NCBI GenBank assembly: GCA_030158675.1
Contig: JAOASL010000005.1
Span: forward strand, 1-64,000
From: Burkholderiaceae bacterium
GTDB taxonomy: Bacteria > Pseudomonadota > Gammaproteobacteria > Burkholderiales > Burkholderiaceae_D
Length of the DNA stretch: 64,000 nucleotides
Reading direction: 5' to 3'
Position numbers and translations under genes: made by a program. The notes beneath the pieces were generated by a model. It did not search any database. It was not told the origin of the DNA and saw only the letters and a list, made by a program, of their open reading frames with translations. Of this stretch, positions 28,439-38,687 are shown one piece after another (the first letter of the stretch is position 1; each line of letters begins with the position of its first letter).

Positions 28439-29216
28439 TCATGTCCTGTACGTTCTTCATGCGGTTCGCGACCGGCACACTGCCGGGAATGCCGGCCGGT
28501 TTCTTCTGCCACGCCGGACCGATCAGGCGCATGCCCTTGACCCGCTTGATCGCCTGTACGATGTACAGCGCGCCAAGGTAGGGCCACCAGCGGTTGCCCG
28601 CCTTCTCGAGAAAGGCGAAACGCTGCAGCCATTTGTCGGTCGCGCAGGGTGGCGCGTAGCAGCCGAAGTGGCCGCGGTTGATTTCCATGTTCAGCAGTTT
28701 CATCCAGTCCTTCAGCCGCGGCACGCTGATGAATTCACCATGCACAGGCAGGAAATGCGCGCCCGTCACGCGACCCGCCGCCTGGCGCATGCCCCACATG
28801 CTGATCGGATTGAAGCCGCAGACAATCACCTGCCCCTCCGGGATCAATACACGCTCGACCTCGCGCAACACCTGATGCGGTTCGGCGGCGAACTCGAGCA
28901 CATGCGGCAGCACCACGAGATCGATGCTCTGCGTCGCGAAAGGCAGCTCGGCGAAGTCATGCACGACCACGGCCTGTCGGCCCGGTCCGCCCTGTGCGGC
29001 CGGCAGGATCGCATCGGTGACCCAACGGTTGGGCATCCGGTTGGCTGCCAGCGCATCAAAATGTGGCAGGCCGATCTGTACGGCGTTATAGCCGAAGATA
29101 TCGGCGGTCAGCTCGTCCAGCCGGGCCTGCTCCCACGCACGCGCATATACGCCGGCCGGCGTATCGAACCACGGAGCGAGGGATATAATCGATTTTTCAG
29201 AAGCGTCTTGTTCCAT
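28425..29216 (-). CDS. SAM-dependent methyltransferase (class I)
   Basis: A 263-residue protein with a class I methyltransferase core. [20 protein letters not shown] covers the acidic loop and motif II region, [20 protein letters not shown] follows, and [17 protein letters not shown] is motif III. Homologues commonly sit next to rnhA and gloB in betaproteobacteria. Motif I (GxGxG) is not conspicuous, so substrate and full activity are uncertain. The start ATG 29216 overlaps the gloB start region on the other strand (CATGC), an unusually tight divergent arrangement. Confidence 0.8.
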   Translation of the reverse strand: MEQDASEKSIISLAPWFDTPAGVYARAWEQARLDELTADIFGYNAVQIGLPHFDALAANRMPNRWVTDAILPAAQGGPGRQAVVVHDFAELPFATQSIDLVVLPHVLEFAAEPHQVLREVERVLIPEGQVIVCGFNPISMWGMRQAAGRVTGAHFLPVHGEFISVPRLKDWMKLLNMEINRGHFGCYAPPCATDKWLQRFAFLEKAGNRWWPYLGALYIVQAIKRVKGMRLIGPAWQKKPAGIPGSVPVANRMKNVQDMNGKG

Positions 29217-29220
29217 GCGA

Positions 29221-30006
29221 ATGTCAGCGAAACAACCCCTGCAAGTCACCGCGATACCGGCATTCGCCGACAACTATCTCTGGCTGATCCATGGCGGCGA
29301 GCATGCGGTGGTCGTGGACCCCGGCGATGCCGCCCCTGTCGAGGCGACACTGGCGTCATTGAATCTGACACTGGACGCTATTCTACTCACTCATCATCAC
29401 GCTGACCACGCGGGCGGCGTCGAGGCGCTGCTCGCCAGACGGAATATCCCGGTCTATGGTCCGGCGCGTGAACGCATCGCCGGCGTCAGCGTCCCCTTGT
29501 CCGAGGGACAATCCGTTGCGCTGGCGTCGCTTGGCCTGACGCTGTCCGTACTGGATGTGCCCGGGCATACCGCCGGACATATCGCGTATGTCGCCGCAGA
29601 ACAGCACTGGCTGTTCTGCGGCGACACGCTGTTTGCGGGCGGATGCGGCCGGCTGTTCGAAGGCACTCCGCAGCAGATGACGGCGTCGCTGCAGAAATTT
29701 GCAGCGCTGCCGGACGACACCGCCGTGTATTGCGCGCACGAGTACACCGTGTCGAACCTGCGCTTTGCCGTGGCCGCCGAGCCAGGCAATCCGCAGGTCA
29801 CCGCACGCCTCAGGGATGCGCAGCAGCGCCGCGCACGCGGCGAGTCGACCGTGCCTTCCCACATCGGCATCGAGAAGCTGACCAATCCTTTCCTGCGCTA
29901 CCGTGAGCCCGCAGTGATCGCCGCATTGAAAGACGCAGGGCGGCTGGACAGCCCGGATCCAGTCGCGGCTTTTGCAGCGCTGCGCGAATGGAAAAACTCC
30001 TTCTGA
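29221..30006 (+). CDS. gloB: Hydroxyacylglutathione hydrolase (glyoxalase II)
   Basis: Hydrolyses S-lactoylglutathione in methylglyoxal detoxification, 261 residues. The metallo-beta-lactamase motif [10 protein letters not shown] binds the two metals. [15 protein letters not shown] and [20 protein letters not shown] supply further ligands, and [12 protein letters not shown] is a glyoxalase II block. ATG 29221 is preferred; ATG 29215 would add two residues and overlaps the divergent methyltransferase start. A TATAAT at 29184-29189 inside the methyltransferase coding region is placed for a start near 29196. Confidence 0.94.
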   Translation: MSAKQPLQVTAIPAFADNYLWLIHGGEHAVVVDPGDAAPVEATLASLNLTLDAILLTHHHADHAGGVEALLARRNIPVYGPARERIAGVSVPLSEGQSVALASLGLTLSVLDVPGHTAGHIAYVAAEQHWLFCGDTLFAGGCGRLFEGTPQQMTASLQKFAALPDDTAVYCAHEYTVSNLRFAVAAEPGNPQVTARLRDAQQRRARGESTVPSHIGIEKLTNPFLRYREPAVIAALKDAGRLDSPDPVAAFAALREWKNSF

Positions 30007-30170
30007 TAACAAAATGCCGGCAATCCGCTCCTATTCTTTGCAAACGCTTACCAAACTTCGCAGATCTTGCCGTAATTTCCCTTGACGGGCTTTCTGCCTG
30101 TTACTTAAACTTCGGCGAATTCACTTTGCACTGGCGGCAACGACGCTGCCCATGTGCGCCCCATAGGCCA

Positions 30171-31748
30171 ATGCAGCAATCCCGACGATTCAAACCGCTG
30201 TTGTCCATCGTGCTGCTGGCGAGCCTGGCCCTGCCGGCGGCGCAGGCGGTCGACCTCAGCCTTGCGCCCGCCGCCGCAGGTAATTCCGACGAGGAATTTG
30301 CCGCGGGGTTCACCGGCCCGCATCTCGGACCGGCTGAATTCGATGCCGAATTCGATCAGGTGCCGATCGAGGAATTCGATCTGTGGGAACGTATCCGCAA
30401 AGGCTTTGCGATTCCCGACCTGAGCAATCCGCTGGTTGCCACCCATATCACCTGGTACAGCTCGCGGCCAGACTACATCCAGCGCACCACCCAGCGAGCA
30501 TCGCGCTACCTGTACCACGTCGTGCAGGAACTCGAAAAACGCAATATGCCGATGGAGCTGGCGCTGCTGCCGTTCATTGAGTCGGCATTCAACCCGCAAG
30601 CTTATTCAACGGCCAAGGCGGCCGGCATGTGGCAGTTCATCCCCAGCACCGGGCGCGACTTCAATCTGAAGCAGAACATGTTCCGCGACGAACGGCGCGA
30701 TGTGGTCGCATCAACCCACGCGGCGCTGAACTACCTGCAAAAACTGTACGGCATGTTCGGTGACTGGCAGCTGGCGCTGGCGGCATACAACTGGGGGGAA
30801 GGTTCGGTATCGCGTGCGATAGCCAAGGCAACGGCGGCAGGGCGTCCGATCGACTTCAACAGCCTCGCGGTCTACATGCCAAACGAGACACGCAACTATT
30901 ACCCGAAGCTGCAGGCGGTGAAGAACATCATCGCCGCGCCTTCGCAATACGGGATCCGGCTGCCGACCGTCGAGAACCAGCCCTATTTCGTCTCGGTCAA
31001 CAAGACGCGTGACATCGACGTCAAGCTGGCCGCGCAACTGGCCGAGTTGCCGCTGGAAGAATTCAAGGCGCTGAATCCGCAATTCAATCGGCCCGTGATC
31101 ACGGGCAGCCCGAACACGCATATCCTGCTGCCGCAGCTGAATGCGGAGAAGTTCAAGGAAAACCTGGCGAAATGGACCAAGGCGCTGTCGAGCTGGACCG
31201 CGCACAAGGTCACTGCGGCGCGCGAGCGCATCGAGGTGATCGCCGCACGCTTCAAGACCACGCCGCAGATCATCCGCGAAGTCAACGCGATCCCGCCGAA
31301 CATGCATCCGAAAGCGGGCTCGGTCGTGCTGGTGCCAAAGCCTTCGGTCGACGCCGACAAGGATATCGGCCAGGAAATTGCCGACAACGCCATGCTGGCC
31401 GTTGAACCGGACGAGGTGCGCAAGAAGATCTCGGTCAAGGTCGGCAAGCGTGACACGATGGACAGTATCGTACGCCGCTACAAGGTCAACGCGGCCGATG
31501 TGCGCGAGTGGAATGGTCTGAAAAATGACAAGCTCAAGCCCGGGCAACAACTGACGTTGCAGGTCAAAGTAACGAAAAAATCCCGGACAGCCACCGGCAA
31601 GAAATCAACGGCCGGATCTGCAGCGGCCGGGTCTTCTGGCAAGGGCAAGGCGGTCAAAACCGACAAACGCAGCGCACGTGCCAAGCCGGGCTCCGGCAGC
31701 CGGCACGAACACAAAAAAGTCGCTGCGCACACAAAGCACCAGCGCTGA
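30171..31748 (+). CDS. mltD: Membrane-bound lytic murein transglycosylase D (LysM type)
   Basis: A 525-residue cell-wall enzyme with a signal peptide (LLSIVLLASLALPAAQA). The SLT domain spans about residues 120-250: LLPFIESAFNPQAYS with the catalytic Glu, AAGMWQFIPSTGRDF, and LALAAYNWGEGSVSRAI. A LysM repeat lies near 430-475 (RDTMDSIVRRYKVNAADVRE), possibly after a degenerate one near 345. The tail is Lys/Ser/Gly-rich. No lipobox Cys follows the signal sequence, so lipid anchoring is doubtful. ATG 30171 is chosen for the signal peptide. It converges on yejF across a perfect hairpin. Confidence 0.92.
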   Translation: MQQSRRFKPLLSIVLLASLALPAAQAVDLSLAPAAAGNSDEEFAAGFTGPHLGPAEFDAEFDQVPIEEFDLWERIRKGFAIPDLSNPLVATHITWYSSRPDYIQRTTQRASRYLYHVVQELEKRNMPMELALLPFIESAFNPQAYSTAKAAGMWQFIPSTGRDFNLKQNMFRDERRDVVASTHAALNYLQKLYGMFGDWQLALAAYNWGEGSVSRAIAKATAAGRPIDFNSLAVYMPNETRNYYPKLQAVKNIIAAPSQYGIRLPTVENQPYFVSVNKTRDIDVKLAAQLAELPLEEFKALNPQFNRPVITGSPNTHILLPQLNAEKFKENLAKWTKALSSWTAHKVTAARERIEVIAARFKTTPQIIREVNAIPPNMHPKAGSVVLVPKPSVDADKDIGQEIADNAMLAVEPDEVRKKISVKVGKRDTMDSIVRRYKVNAADVREWNGLKNDKLKPGQQLTLQVKVTKKSRTATGKKSTAGSAAAGSSGKGKAVKTDKRSARAKPGSGSRHEHKKVAAHTKHQR

Positions 31749-31810
31749 CCGACACAGCGCCGTGGTGGCAAGCGTTTGCAGGCCGAGTGCACCAACCTGT
31801 ACACCATGCC

Positions 31811-31847
31811 GCTGATAGCGCTGGCAATCCAAGCCAGCGCTATCAGC
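31811..31847. terminator. Perfect 15-bp inverted repeat between convergent mltD and yejF
   Basis: GCTGATAGCGCTGGC and GCCAGCGCTATCAGC pair perfectly around a 7-nt loop. There is no long T run on either side, so it is either a strong hairpin of the intrinsic-terminator-like class or an RNA-stabilising structure for the two convergent transcripts. Confidence 0.65.
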
Positions 31848-31856
31848 AAACAAGTG

Positions 31857-33434
31857 CTATGCGGAGGTGAAATTCGCTGCGGCCAGCAGCCTCTGCGTAT
31901 AGGGCTGCGTCGGTGATGACAACACGTTGGCGGCCGGTCCGCTTTCAACCACCTGGCCGTCTTTCATCACGATCACCCGATGCGCCATCGCGCGTATCAC
32001 TGCGAGATCGTGGCTGATGAAAAGATACGCGATGCCGTACTTTTGCTGCAGCGATGCCAGCAATTCCAGCACCTGATACTGTACCGATACATCGAGCGAT
32101 GACGTAGGCTCGTCGAGCAGGATCAGCGCCGGCTTCAACACCAACGCACGGGCAATTGCAATGCGCTGTCGCTGACCGCCGGAGAATTCATGCGGGTAGC
32201 GAGACATCATCGCCGGCGACAAACCCACTTCGGACAGACCGGCGGCAACCGCATCGCGCAGTGCGGCGTATGTCAGTTGCGGCTGATGCAGTGCCAGCCC
32301 CTCGACGATGGTCTGCTCGACCGTTCGGCGAGGCGACAGCGATGCGAACGGATCCTGGAATACCACCTGCATCTTTGCGCGCAAAGGCCGTACCTGCGCC
32401 GACGTCATCTCACTGACCGGCTGGCCATCGAAGCCTATGCTGCCGTCAGTCTGAGCGACCGACAGCCGCAGCAGTGCCATGCCCAGTGTCGACTTGCCCG
32501 AGCCGGATTCACCGACGATGCCCAGCGTCTCGCCGCGCGCTAGGCGCAGATCAAGGCGGTCGACCGCGACGAACTCGCGTTGCCTGAACCAGCCTTGCCT
32601 GATGAAGAAACGGCAGCGCACGCCCTGCGCTTCGAGCAGCGGCTCGGCATTGACCACCTCGTCTCCCACCAGGCGCTTCGCATGACTGGCCAGCAGCCGT
32701 TTCGTGTATTCCTGCTGCGGCGCCGAGAACAGCGTCGCGGTGTCTGCCACCTCGACCAGCCTACCCTGCTGCATCACACCGACGCGGTCGGCAAAGCTCT
32801 TCACCAGGTTCAGGTCATGCGTGATCATCAGGACCGCCATGCCGTGCTCGCGCTGCAGTTGCTTGAGCAGCTCCAGGATCTGCACTTGTATCGTCACGTC
32901 GAGCGCGGTGGTGGGCTCGTCGGCGATCAGCAGCTTGGGCTTGCACGCCAGCGCCATCGCAATCATCGCGCGCTGCCGCTGGCCACCGGACAGCTGATGC
33001 GCATAGGACAGCGCGCGCCGCGCCGGCTCCGGAATGCCGGTCTGCGCAAGCAGCTCAACCGCACGCAACGCCGCGGCGCGCGCATTCAGGCCCTCGTGCA
33101 GCATCAGCACTTCGGCGATCTGATTGCCGATTGTGAACAGCGGGTTCAGTGCCGTCATCGGCTCCTGAAAAATCATGGCGATGTCCTTGCCGCGCAGCGC
33201 GCGTAACTGGACATCGTTCATCGTCAAGATCTCGCGGCCCTCGAAGACAATGCTGCCACCGGCGGCGGCTTCCGGCGTCAGCCCCATCAGCTGCAACGCG
33301 CTGACGGTCTTGCCGGAGCCTGATTCGCCGACCAGCGCAAATTTTTCGCCAGCGTGGATATCAAAACTTACCTTGTCGACCACGGTCGCCTCGCCGAAGC
33401 GCACCGACAGGTCACGAACCGACAGCAAGCTCAT
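31857..33434 (-). CDS. yejF: Peptide/microcin C-type ABC transporter ATPase (YejF)
   Basis: A 525-residue protein with two fused ATPase domains, as in YejF. First half: [12 protein letters not shown] near residue 40, [15 protein letters not shown] and [12 protein letters not shown]. Second half: [14 protein letters not shown] near 320, [15 protein letters not shown] and [12 protein letters not shown]. Each half ends with an OppD-type C-terminal extension. Both nucleotide sites look intact. It drives import through YejB and YejE. Its ATG overlaps the yejE stop (ATGA), and it is the last gene of yejA-B-E-F. Confidence 0.94.
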   Translation of the reverse strand: MSLLSVRDLSVRFGEATVVDKVSFDIHAGEKFALVGESGSGKTVSALQLMGLTPEAAAGGSIVFEGREILTMNDVQLRALRGKDIAMIFQEPMTALNPLFTIGNQIAEVLMLHEGLNARAAALRAVELLAQTGIPEPARRALSYAHQLSGGQRQRAMIAMALACKPKLLIADEPTTALDVTIQVQILELLKQLQREHGMAVLMITHDLNLVKSFADRVGVMQQGRLVEVADTATLFSAPQQEYTKRLLASHAKRLVGDEVVNAEPLLEAQGVRCRFFIRQGWFRQREFVAVDRLDLRLARGETLGIVGESGSGKSTLGMALLRLSVAQTDGSIGFDGQPVSEMTSAQVRPLRAKMQVVFQDPFASLSPRRTVEQTIVEGLALHQPQLTYAALRDAVAAGLSEVGLSPAMMSRYPHEFSGGQRQRIAIARALVLKPALILLDEPTSSLDVSVQYQVLELLASLQQKYGIAYLFISHDLAVIRAMAHRVIVMKDGQVVESGPAANVLSSPTQPYTQRLLAAANFTSA

Positions 33435-34483
33435 GCCTTCCTCCGCACGTCCAGCGAGTTGCGCAACGCATCGCCGATATTGGTCAGCAGCAGCAAGGTG
33501 ATAGTCAGCACCATGAAGGTCGACAGCGCGATCCACCAGGCGTCCAAATTATTTTTGCCCTGCGCGAGCAGCTCGCCAAGACTGGGGGTGGATGGCGGCA
33601 CACCCAGGCCGAGGAAATCGAGGCTGGTCAGCGCAAGAATGGAAGCGCTCATCCGGAACGGCAGGAACGTGACGACTGCGGTCAGGCTGTTCGGCAGCAC
33701 ATGACGCCAGATGATCTGCCAGTTCGACAGCCCGAGCGCACGCGCCGCCTGCACATAGTCCAGATTGCGGTTGCGCAGAAAATCGGCGCGCACATAGTCG
33801 GTCAGGCCCATCCAGCCAAACAGGGACAGCAGTAGCAGCAACAGCAGAATGCTCGGCTCGAAAATGGACGCGAAAATAATCAGCAGGTACAGCTCCGGCA
33901 TCGAACCCCATATTTCCATGAAACGCTGGAACAGCAGGTCAGTGCGCCCAGCAAAATAGCCCTGGATCGCACCGGCGACGACACCGAGGATCACACCGGT
34001 AATTGTGAGCGCCAGACCGAACAGGATCGATACGCGAAAGCCGTACAGCAGCCTGGCGACCACATCGCGTCCGCGGTCATCGGTACCCAGCCAGTTGTCC
34101 GCCGATGGCGGCGCCGGATTCGGCGACTTCGCGAAATAGTTCAGCGTGTCATAACGATAATGGTTGATCGGATAAATCGCCCAGTTGCCTTTTTTGCTGA
34201 ACTGCTGCTGGATGAAAGGATCGAGGTAATCGGCCGGGGAGTCGAAATCGCCGCCGAAATTCTTTTCCGAATAGTCGCGCACGATCGGGAACACCAGCTG
34301 CCCCTCATAGCGCGCCAGCAGCGGACGATCGTTCGACAGGCATTCGGCGAACAGGCTCAGCACGAACAGCACGGCAAAGATCACCAGGCTCCAGTAGCCA
34401 CGGCGGCTCTGCCGGAATCGCAGCCAGATGCGCCGGCCGGGCGATACCGACGGCGCGAGTTGGAAAGAGGTCTCGGTCGTCAT
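33431..34483 (-). CDS. yejE: Peptide/microcin C-type ABC transporter permease (YejE)
   Basis: Inner-membrane permease of the OppC class, 350 residues. An N-terminal helix (GYWSLVIFAVLFVLSLFA) precedes a long periplasmic loop with NDRPLLARYEGQLVFPIV and WLGTDDRGRDVVARLLYGFR, the loop typical of YejE. Five further helices follow with the EAA cytoplasmic loop YVQAARALGLSNWQIIWRHV. ATG 34483 is chosen (MTTETSF). It overlaps both yejB and yejF by 4 nt. Confidence 0.94.
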   Translation of the reverse strand: MTTETSFQLAPSVSPGRRIWLRFRQSRRGYWSLVIFAVLFVLSLFAECLSNDRPLLARYEGQLVFPIVRDYSEKNFGGDFDSPADYLDPFIQQQFSKKGNWAIYPINHYRYDTLNYFAKSPNPAPPSADNWLGTDDRGRDVVARLLYGFRVSILFGLALTITGVILGVVAGAIQGYFAGRTDLLFQRFMEIWGSMPELYLLIIFASIFEPSILLLLLLLSLFGWMGLTDYVRADFLRNRNLDYVQAARALGLSNWQIIWRHVLPNSLTAVVTFLPFRMSASILALTSLDFLGLGVPPSTPSLGELLAQGKNNLDAWWIALSTFMVLTITLLLLTNIGDALRNSLDVRRKA

Positions 34484-35544
34484 CGTGCCAGGCTCTCGAA
34501 TTGCACGCGTGGATCGGCCCACACGTAACACAGGTCGCCGACCAGCTTCACCACCAGCCCGATCAGCGTAAACAGGTACAACGTGCCGAGCACCACCGGA
34601 TAGTCGCGCCGCACCACGGATTCATACGACAACAGGCCCAGGCCGTCGAGCGAGAACAGCGTCTCGATCAGCAGGCTGCCTGCAAAGAACGCCCCGATGA
34701 AAGCTGCCGGAAAGCCCGTTACCAGCGGAATCAGCGCATTGCGAAACACATGCTTGTACAGCACCGCGCGCTCGGACAATCCCTTGGCGCGCGCGGTCAT
34801 CACGTACTGCTTGCGTATCTCTTCGAGGAAGGTGTTCTTGGTCAGCATCGTCATCACCGCGAACGAGCCGGCCACCGATGCCGTCACCGGCAAGGTGATA
34901 TGCCACAGATAGTCTTTCACCTTGCCGAACCAGGACAGCGTGTCCCAGTGATCCGAGGTCAGTCCGCGCAGCGGGAACCACTGCACGAAACTGGAGCCGG
35001 CAAACAGCACCAGCAGCGCAACGCCGAGCACGAAACCCGGGATCGAATAACCCACCAGCACCAGCATGCTGGTCACGTTGTCAAAGCGCGTGCCTTCGCG
35101 CACCGCCTTCGCGATGCCGAGCGGGACGGAGATGAAGTAAGTCAGGAAGAAGGTCCACAGGCCGATCGAGATCGACACCGGAAGCTTGGATTTCACCAGC
35201 TCCCAGACATCCATGTGGTGATAGAAGCTCTGGCCGAGATCGAATCGCGCAAAGCCTTTCAGCATCTGCCAGAAACGCTCCGTCGGCGGCTTGTCGAAAC
35301 CGTACAGCGCCTTGATCTCGGCGACACGTTCAGCGTCGATTCCCTGCCGGCCGCGGTATTCGGACGCGCCGCCACCGGACGACTCGCCACCGGCGCCAGC
35401 CTGTCCTTTCTTCAGCTCGATCAGCGCCTGCTCGACCGGACCGCCGGGCACGAACTGGATCACCGCGAAGGTGATCGCAATGACGCCCAGCAGCGTGGGA
35501 ATCATCAGCAAAATGCGTTTGAGTATGTAGGACCAGAGGTTCAT
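34480..35544 (-). CDS. yejB: Peptide/microcin C-type ABC transporter permease (YejB)
   Basis: OppB-class permease, 354 residues. The first helix is MNLWSYILKRILLMIPTLLG. A periplasmic insert with a Gly/Ser-rich stretch (GAGGESSGGGASEYRGRQG) and further helices follow, with the EAA loop YVMTARAKGLSERAVLYKHV near residue 245. Four bases separate it from the yejA stop, and its stop overlaps yejE. It forms the translocation pore with YejE. Confidence 0.94.
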   Translation of the reverse strand: MNLWSYILKRILLMIPTLLGVIAITFAVIQFVPGGPVEQALIELKKGQAGAGGESSGGGASEYRGRQGIDAERVAEIKALYGFDKPPTERFWQMLKGFARFDLGQSFYHHMDVWELVKSKLPVSISIGLWTFFLTYFISVPLGIAKAVREGTRFDNVTSMLVLVGYSIPGFVLGVALLVLFAGSSFVQWFPLRGLTSDHWDTLSWFGKVKDYLWHITLPVTASVAGSFAVMTMLTKNTFLEEIRKQYVMTARAKGLSERAVLYKHVFRNALIPLVTGFPAAFIGAFFAGSLLIETLFSLDGLGLLSYESVVRRDYPVVLGTLYLFTLIGLVVKLVGDLCYVWADPRVQFESLAR

Positions 35545-35548
35545 GAGA

Positions 35549-37369
35549 TCAATCCGCCTTCCTCGGCTTCACCTGCCACCAGGTCGATATCACATACGGA
35601 TCGGCCTGGTAGTACTTTGGCATCACGGTCGGCATTCCAAAGCGATTACGATATGCCACCCGGTGAGTCGCCGAATACCAGTGCGGCACGACAATGTACT
35701 GGTGCAGCAGCACGCGATCCAGCGCGCGTGACGCGGCTACCAGTTCGGCACGGGTGTTCGCCTGCACCAGCGCCGTCACGAGCCTGTCGACCACCGGGTC
35801 TTTCAGTCCCCAGTAATTGCTCGACCCTTTTTCGTCGGCTGCCTTAGACCCCAGCATGTCGAACATTTCATTGCCAGGACTGGTGACATCGGGAAAGCGC
35901 TGGCTGGTCATGTCGAAGTCGAATTCCTCCATCCGTTTCTGCACGAGCGCGAAGTCAGCGGTGCGCTGCCTGACCTGGATGCCAAGCTTCTCCAGGTTGC
36001 GCACATACACCGCAATGATGCGCGACAGCGCCGACTGGTCATCCAGGATCTCGAACGTGAACGGCGCACCCTGCCCATTACGCAACGCACCGTCGCGATA
36101 TTCCCAGCCGGCTTCTTTCAGCAGCGCACGCGCCTTCAGCAGGTTCGCGCGCAGCGATGACGGCGGGCTGGTGGTCGGCGGCACCGGCACTTCGCCAAAG
36201 ACAGCCGGATCAAGCTGATCGCGCAGTGGCGCCAGCAGCGCCAGTTCGGCCGCCGAAGGCTGGCCGCGCGCGGCCAGCTCGGAATTGCTGAAGAAAGAAT
36301 CGATCCGCACGTACTGCCCGTAAAACAGCTGCCGGTTCATCCATTCAAAATCCAGCGCCAGACCGAGCGCCTGCCGCACACGCGCATCATGGAACTGCGG
36401 CCGGCGCAGGTTCATCACGAAAGCCTGCATGCCGGCACCGTTCGAATGCTTCAGCGTGCGCTTGATCAGCTCGCCCTTGTCGAACTTCGGCCCCTTGTAC
36501 ATACGCGCCCAGTTCTTCGCGCGATACTCGACGACCACGTCGAACTCGCCGGCCATGAAGGCTTCAAGACGCGCGACGTCATCCTTGTAAAAGCGGTAGA
36601 CGATGCGGTCGAAATTGTAGGCGCCGCGCCGTACCGGCAGCGCATTGCCCCAGTAAGCCGGATTGCGCCTGAAGCTGATCGAGCGGCCGAGGTCATAGCG
36701 TTCGATCAGGTAGGGGCCACTGGCCACGGGTGCAACCAGCTGTATCTTGTCGAACGGCGTACCGGCCGCCCACTTGCGCGAGAACACCGGCATGCCGCCG
36801 ACAATCAGCGGCAGTTCGCGGTTCGCGCTTTTGAATTCGAAGCGGATGGTGCGCGCATCCAGCACCACTGCCTGCTTCACATCCGCGTAGATCATCTTGA
36901 ATTGCGGCGCGCCCTTCGCCACCAGCGTATCGAACGAATACCTGACGTCGTCGGCCGTGACCGGTTCGCCGTTGTTGAAGCGCGCATTCGCATGCAGCCG
37001 GAAGGTCATGGCCCGGCGGTCGGGCGCCAGCTCCATGTCGTCGGCCAGCAGGCCGTACATGGTCGCCATCTCGTCCGTCGAGCTGATCGCCAGAGACTCG
37101 AACATCAGCGTACCGATGCCTGCGGCGGCGACACCCTTCATCGAAAACGGATTGAACTTGTCGAAACTGGTGGCCGCGCCGGGGTTGGCAAGATACAGGT
37201 CACCGCCTTTCGGCGCGTCGGGATTGTGATAATCGAAATGCCGGAAGTCGGCCGGATATTTCGGCGTGTCGTAAAGGGAAAATGCATGCGCGGCCCAGGC
37301 GGCGGGCGCAAACGATGCAACGCAGGCGACGATGGTCGCGACGACAACGCGGAAGATGGATTTCTTCAT
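35549..37369 (-). CDS. yejA: Peptide ABC transporter substrate-binding protein (YejA-like)
   Basis: A 606-residue periplasmic binding protein of the SBP_bac_5 family, first gene of the yejABEF importer. The signal peptide has VVVATIVACVASFAPAAWAA. Mature blocks include FSLYDTPKYPADFRHFDYHN, FNPFSMKGVAAAGIGTLMFE, and RFNNGEPVTADDVRYSFDTL, the family signature. YejA proteins are known to handle oligopeptides and microcin C-like peptide nucleotides; the natural ligand here cannot be read. ATG 37369 gives the signal peptide. Confidence 0.92.
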   Translation of the reverse strand: MKKSIFRVVVATIVACVASFAPAAWAAHAFSLYDTPKYPADFRHFDYHNPDAPKGGDLYLANPGAATSFDKFNPFSMKGVAAAGIGTLMFESLAISSTDEMATMYGLLADDMELAPDRRAMTFRLHANARFNNGEPVTADDVRYSFDTLVAKGAPQFKMIYADVKQAVVLDARTIRFEFKSANRELPLIVGGMPVFSRKWAAGTPFDKIQLVAPVASGPYLIERYDLGRSISFRRNPAYWGNALPVRRGAYNFDRIVYRFYKDDVARLEAFMAGEFDVVVEYRAKNWARMYKGPKFDKGELIKRTLKHSNGAGMQAFVMNLRRPQFHDARVRQALGLALDFEWMNRQLFYGQYVRIDSFFSNSELAARGQPSAAELALLAPLRDQLDPAVFGEVPVPPTTSPPSSLRANLLKARALLKEAGWEYRDGALRNGQGAPFTFEILDDQSALSRIIAVYVRNLEKLGIQVRQRTADFALVQKRMEEFDFDMTSQRFPDVTSPGNEMFDMLGSKAADEKGSSNYWGLKDPVVDRLVTALVQANTRAELVAASRALDRVLLHQYIVVPHWYSATHRVAYRNRFGMPTVMPKYYQADPYVISTWWQVKPRKAD

Positions 37370-37546
37370 GAACCCTTTGGGGGAAGCGAAAAAACGCGTC
37401 AAGGATAGCGGGTTTCAGGCCTTGTTGGGCAGCGGCCGCAAGCTACAGGCAGGCGACCCGCGATTTGCCGCCGGGATGCCGGACGGCCTACAATGGCGCG
37501 TTTTGCCGGGACGGTCCCGGCAGGAAGAACAATCGGGAGTCTATCG

Positions 37547-38335
37547 ATGGCATTCTTGCAAGGCAAAAAAATTCTGATTACGGGCGTGCTGTCCAACCGC
37601 TCGATCGCTTACGGCATCGCGCAGGCCTGCCATCGCGAAGGCGCCGAGCTGGCGTTCACCTACGTCGGCGAGCGCTTCAAGGACCGCATCACCGAATTCG
37701 CGAAAGAATTCAACAGCAGCCTGGTGTTTGACTGCGACGTCGCCAGCGACGAACAGATCAATGCCGTATTTGCCGACCTCGGCAAATCCTGGAGCCAGCT
37801 CGACGGCCTCGTGCATGCGATCGGCTTTGCACCGCGCGAGGCGATTGCCGGTGACTTCCTCGATGGCATGACGCGCGAGAACTTCCGCATCGCGCATGAC
37901 ATCTCCGCCTACAGTTTCGCTGCAATGGCCAAGGCCGCACTGCCGCTGCTGTCGCCGAATTCCGCGCTGCTGACGCTGTCCTATCTTGGCGCGGCTCGCG
38001 CCCTGCCCAACTACAACACGATGGGTCTGGCAAAGGCGTCCCTTGAGGCCAGTGTGCGCTACCTCGCCGAGTCACTCGGGAAGCGCGGCACACGCGTCAA
38101 CGGCATCTCGGCCGGCCCGATCAAGACGCTGGCCGCTTCCGGCATCAAAGACTTCGGCAAGATTCTGAATTTCGTGAAGAACAATTCGCCGCTGCGCCGC
38201 AATGTGACGGTCGACGACGTCGGCAATGCGGCGGCCTTCCTGCTATCGGATCTGGCCGGCGGCATCACGGGCGAGATCACCTATGTCGACGGCGGCTTCT
38301 CGCAGGTCGTCGCAGGCATGGGTGGCGAGGAATAA
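37547..38335 (+). CDS. fabI: Enoyl-ACP reductase (NADH), FabI type
   Basis: Last reductive step of fatty acid elongation, cytoplasmic, 262 residues. Features: [17 protein letters not shown] for the atypical FabI NAD-binding loop, FVHAIGFA-like [36 protein letters not shown] with the catalytic Tyr and Lys, and [13 protein letters not shown] in the substrate loop. CGGGAG precedes ATG 37547. A TACAAT at 37489-37494 with a GC-rich discriminator could be its -10. A hairpin follows the stop. Confidence 0.97.
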   Translation: MAFLQGKKILITGVLSNRSIAYGIAQACHREGAELAFTYVGERFKDRITEFAKEFNSSLVFDCDVASDEQINAVFADLGKSWSQLDGLVHAIGFAPREAIAGDFLDGMTRENFRIAHDISAYSFAAMAKAALPLLSPNSALLTLSYLGAARALPNYNTMGLAKASLEASVRYLAESLGKRGTRVNGISAGPIKTLAASGIKDFGKILNFVKNNSPLRRNVTVDDVGNAAAFLLSDLAGGITGEITYVDGGFSQVVAGMGGEE

Positions 38336-38341
38336 GCGTCA

Positions 38342-38375
38342 GCGGCAGGTCCCGCCCATTGCCGGGATCTGCCGC
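38342..38375 (+). terminator. Hairpin terminator after fabI
   Basis: GCGGCAG-G-TCCCG pairs with CGGGA-T-CTGCCGC around an 8-nt loop, giving 13 pairs with one G-U. It lies 7 bp past the fabI stop. No T run follows, so its terminator status is probable but not certain. Confidence 0.6.
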
Positions 38376-38687
38376 GCTTAAAATTGATCAGACATCGAAT
38401 TCAATTTTGCTGTAATATTCGTCCCGCGCTGCAACAAACAGCGCGTGTTTGCACCGCATACCGCAGTTAGCAGCATTACCTGAAGCCCTCCCGCCTCCTG
38501 GTGCCACTCCTCAGAGCACCTTTCCGGCGCAAAGCTTTTGTGCCGTAACTCTCCTGGCAAGTTTTTTCGAAACCGATCCCGGTTTCGTGGCGAACTGTTT
38601 TTGTCGCTGGTTTCTTTGGTGCGCGTTGCTTTTGTTTTGACGTTGCCCTGCCCATTGCCGGCAGCGCACACCTTTTGAAAGAAACAT
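38376..38687 (+). other. Long leader region of the RhlE-type helicase gene
   Basis: This gap of 312 bp is comparatively AT-rich at its start, holding AAAATTG...CAATTTT arms at 38381-38407 and a TGC-TGTAAT extended -10-like site at 38408-38416. If that promoter is right, the mRNA leader is about 265 nt and contains GCGC-rich hairpins and several T runs. Long leaders are known for cold-shock DEAD-box helicase mRNAs. I see no convincing gene in it. Confidence 0.4.

Noticed and set aside
34501..35847. A 448-codon plus-strand frame opposite yejB
   Set aside because: It is antisense to an intact permease; His/Gln/Arg-rich shadow.
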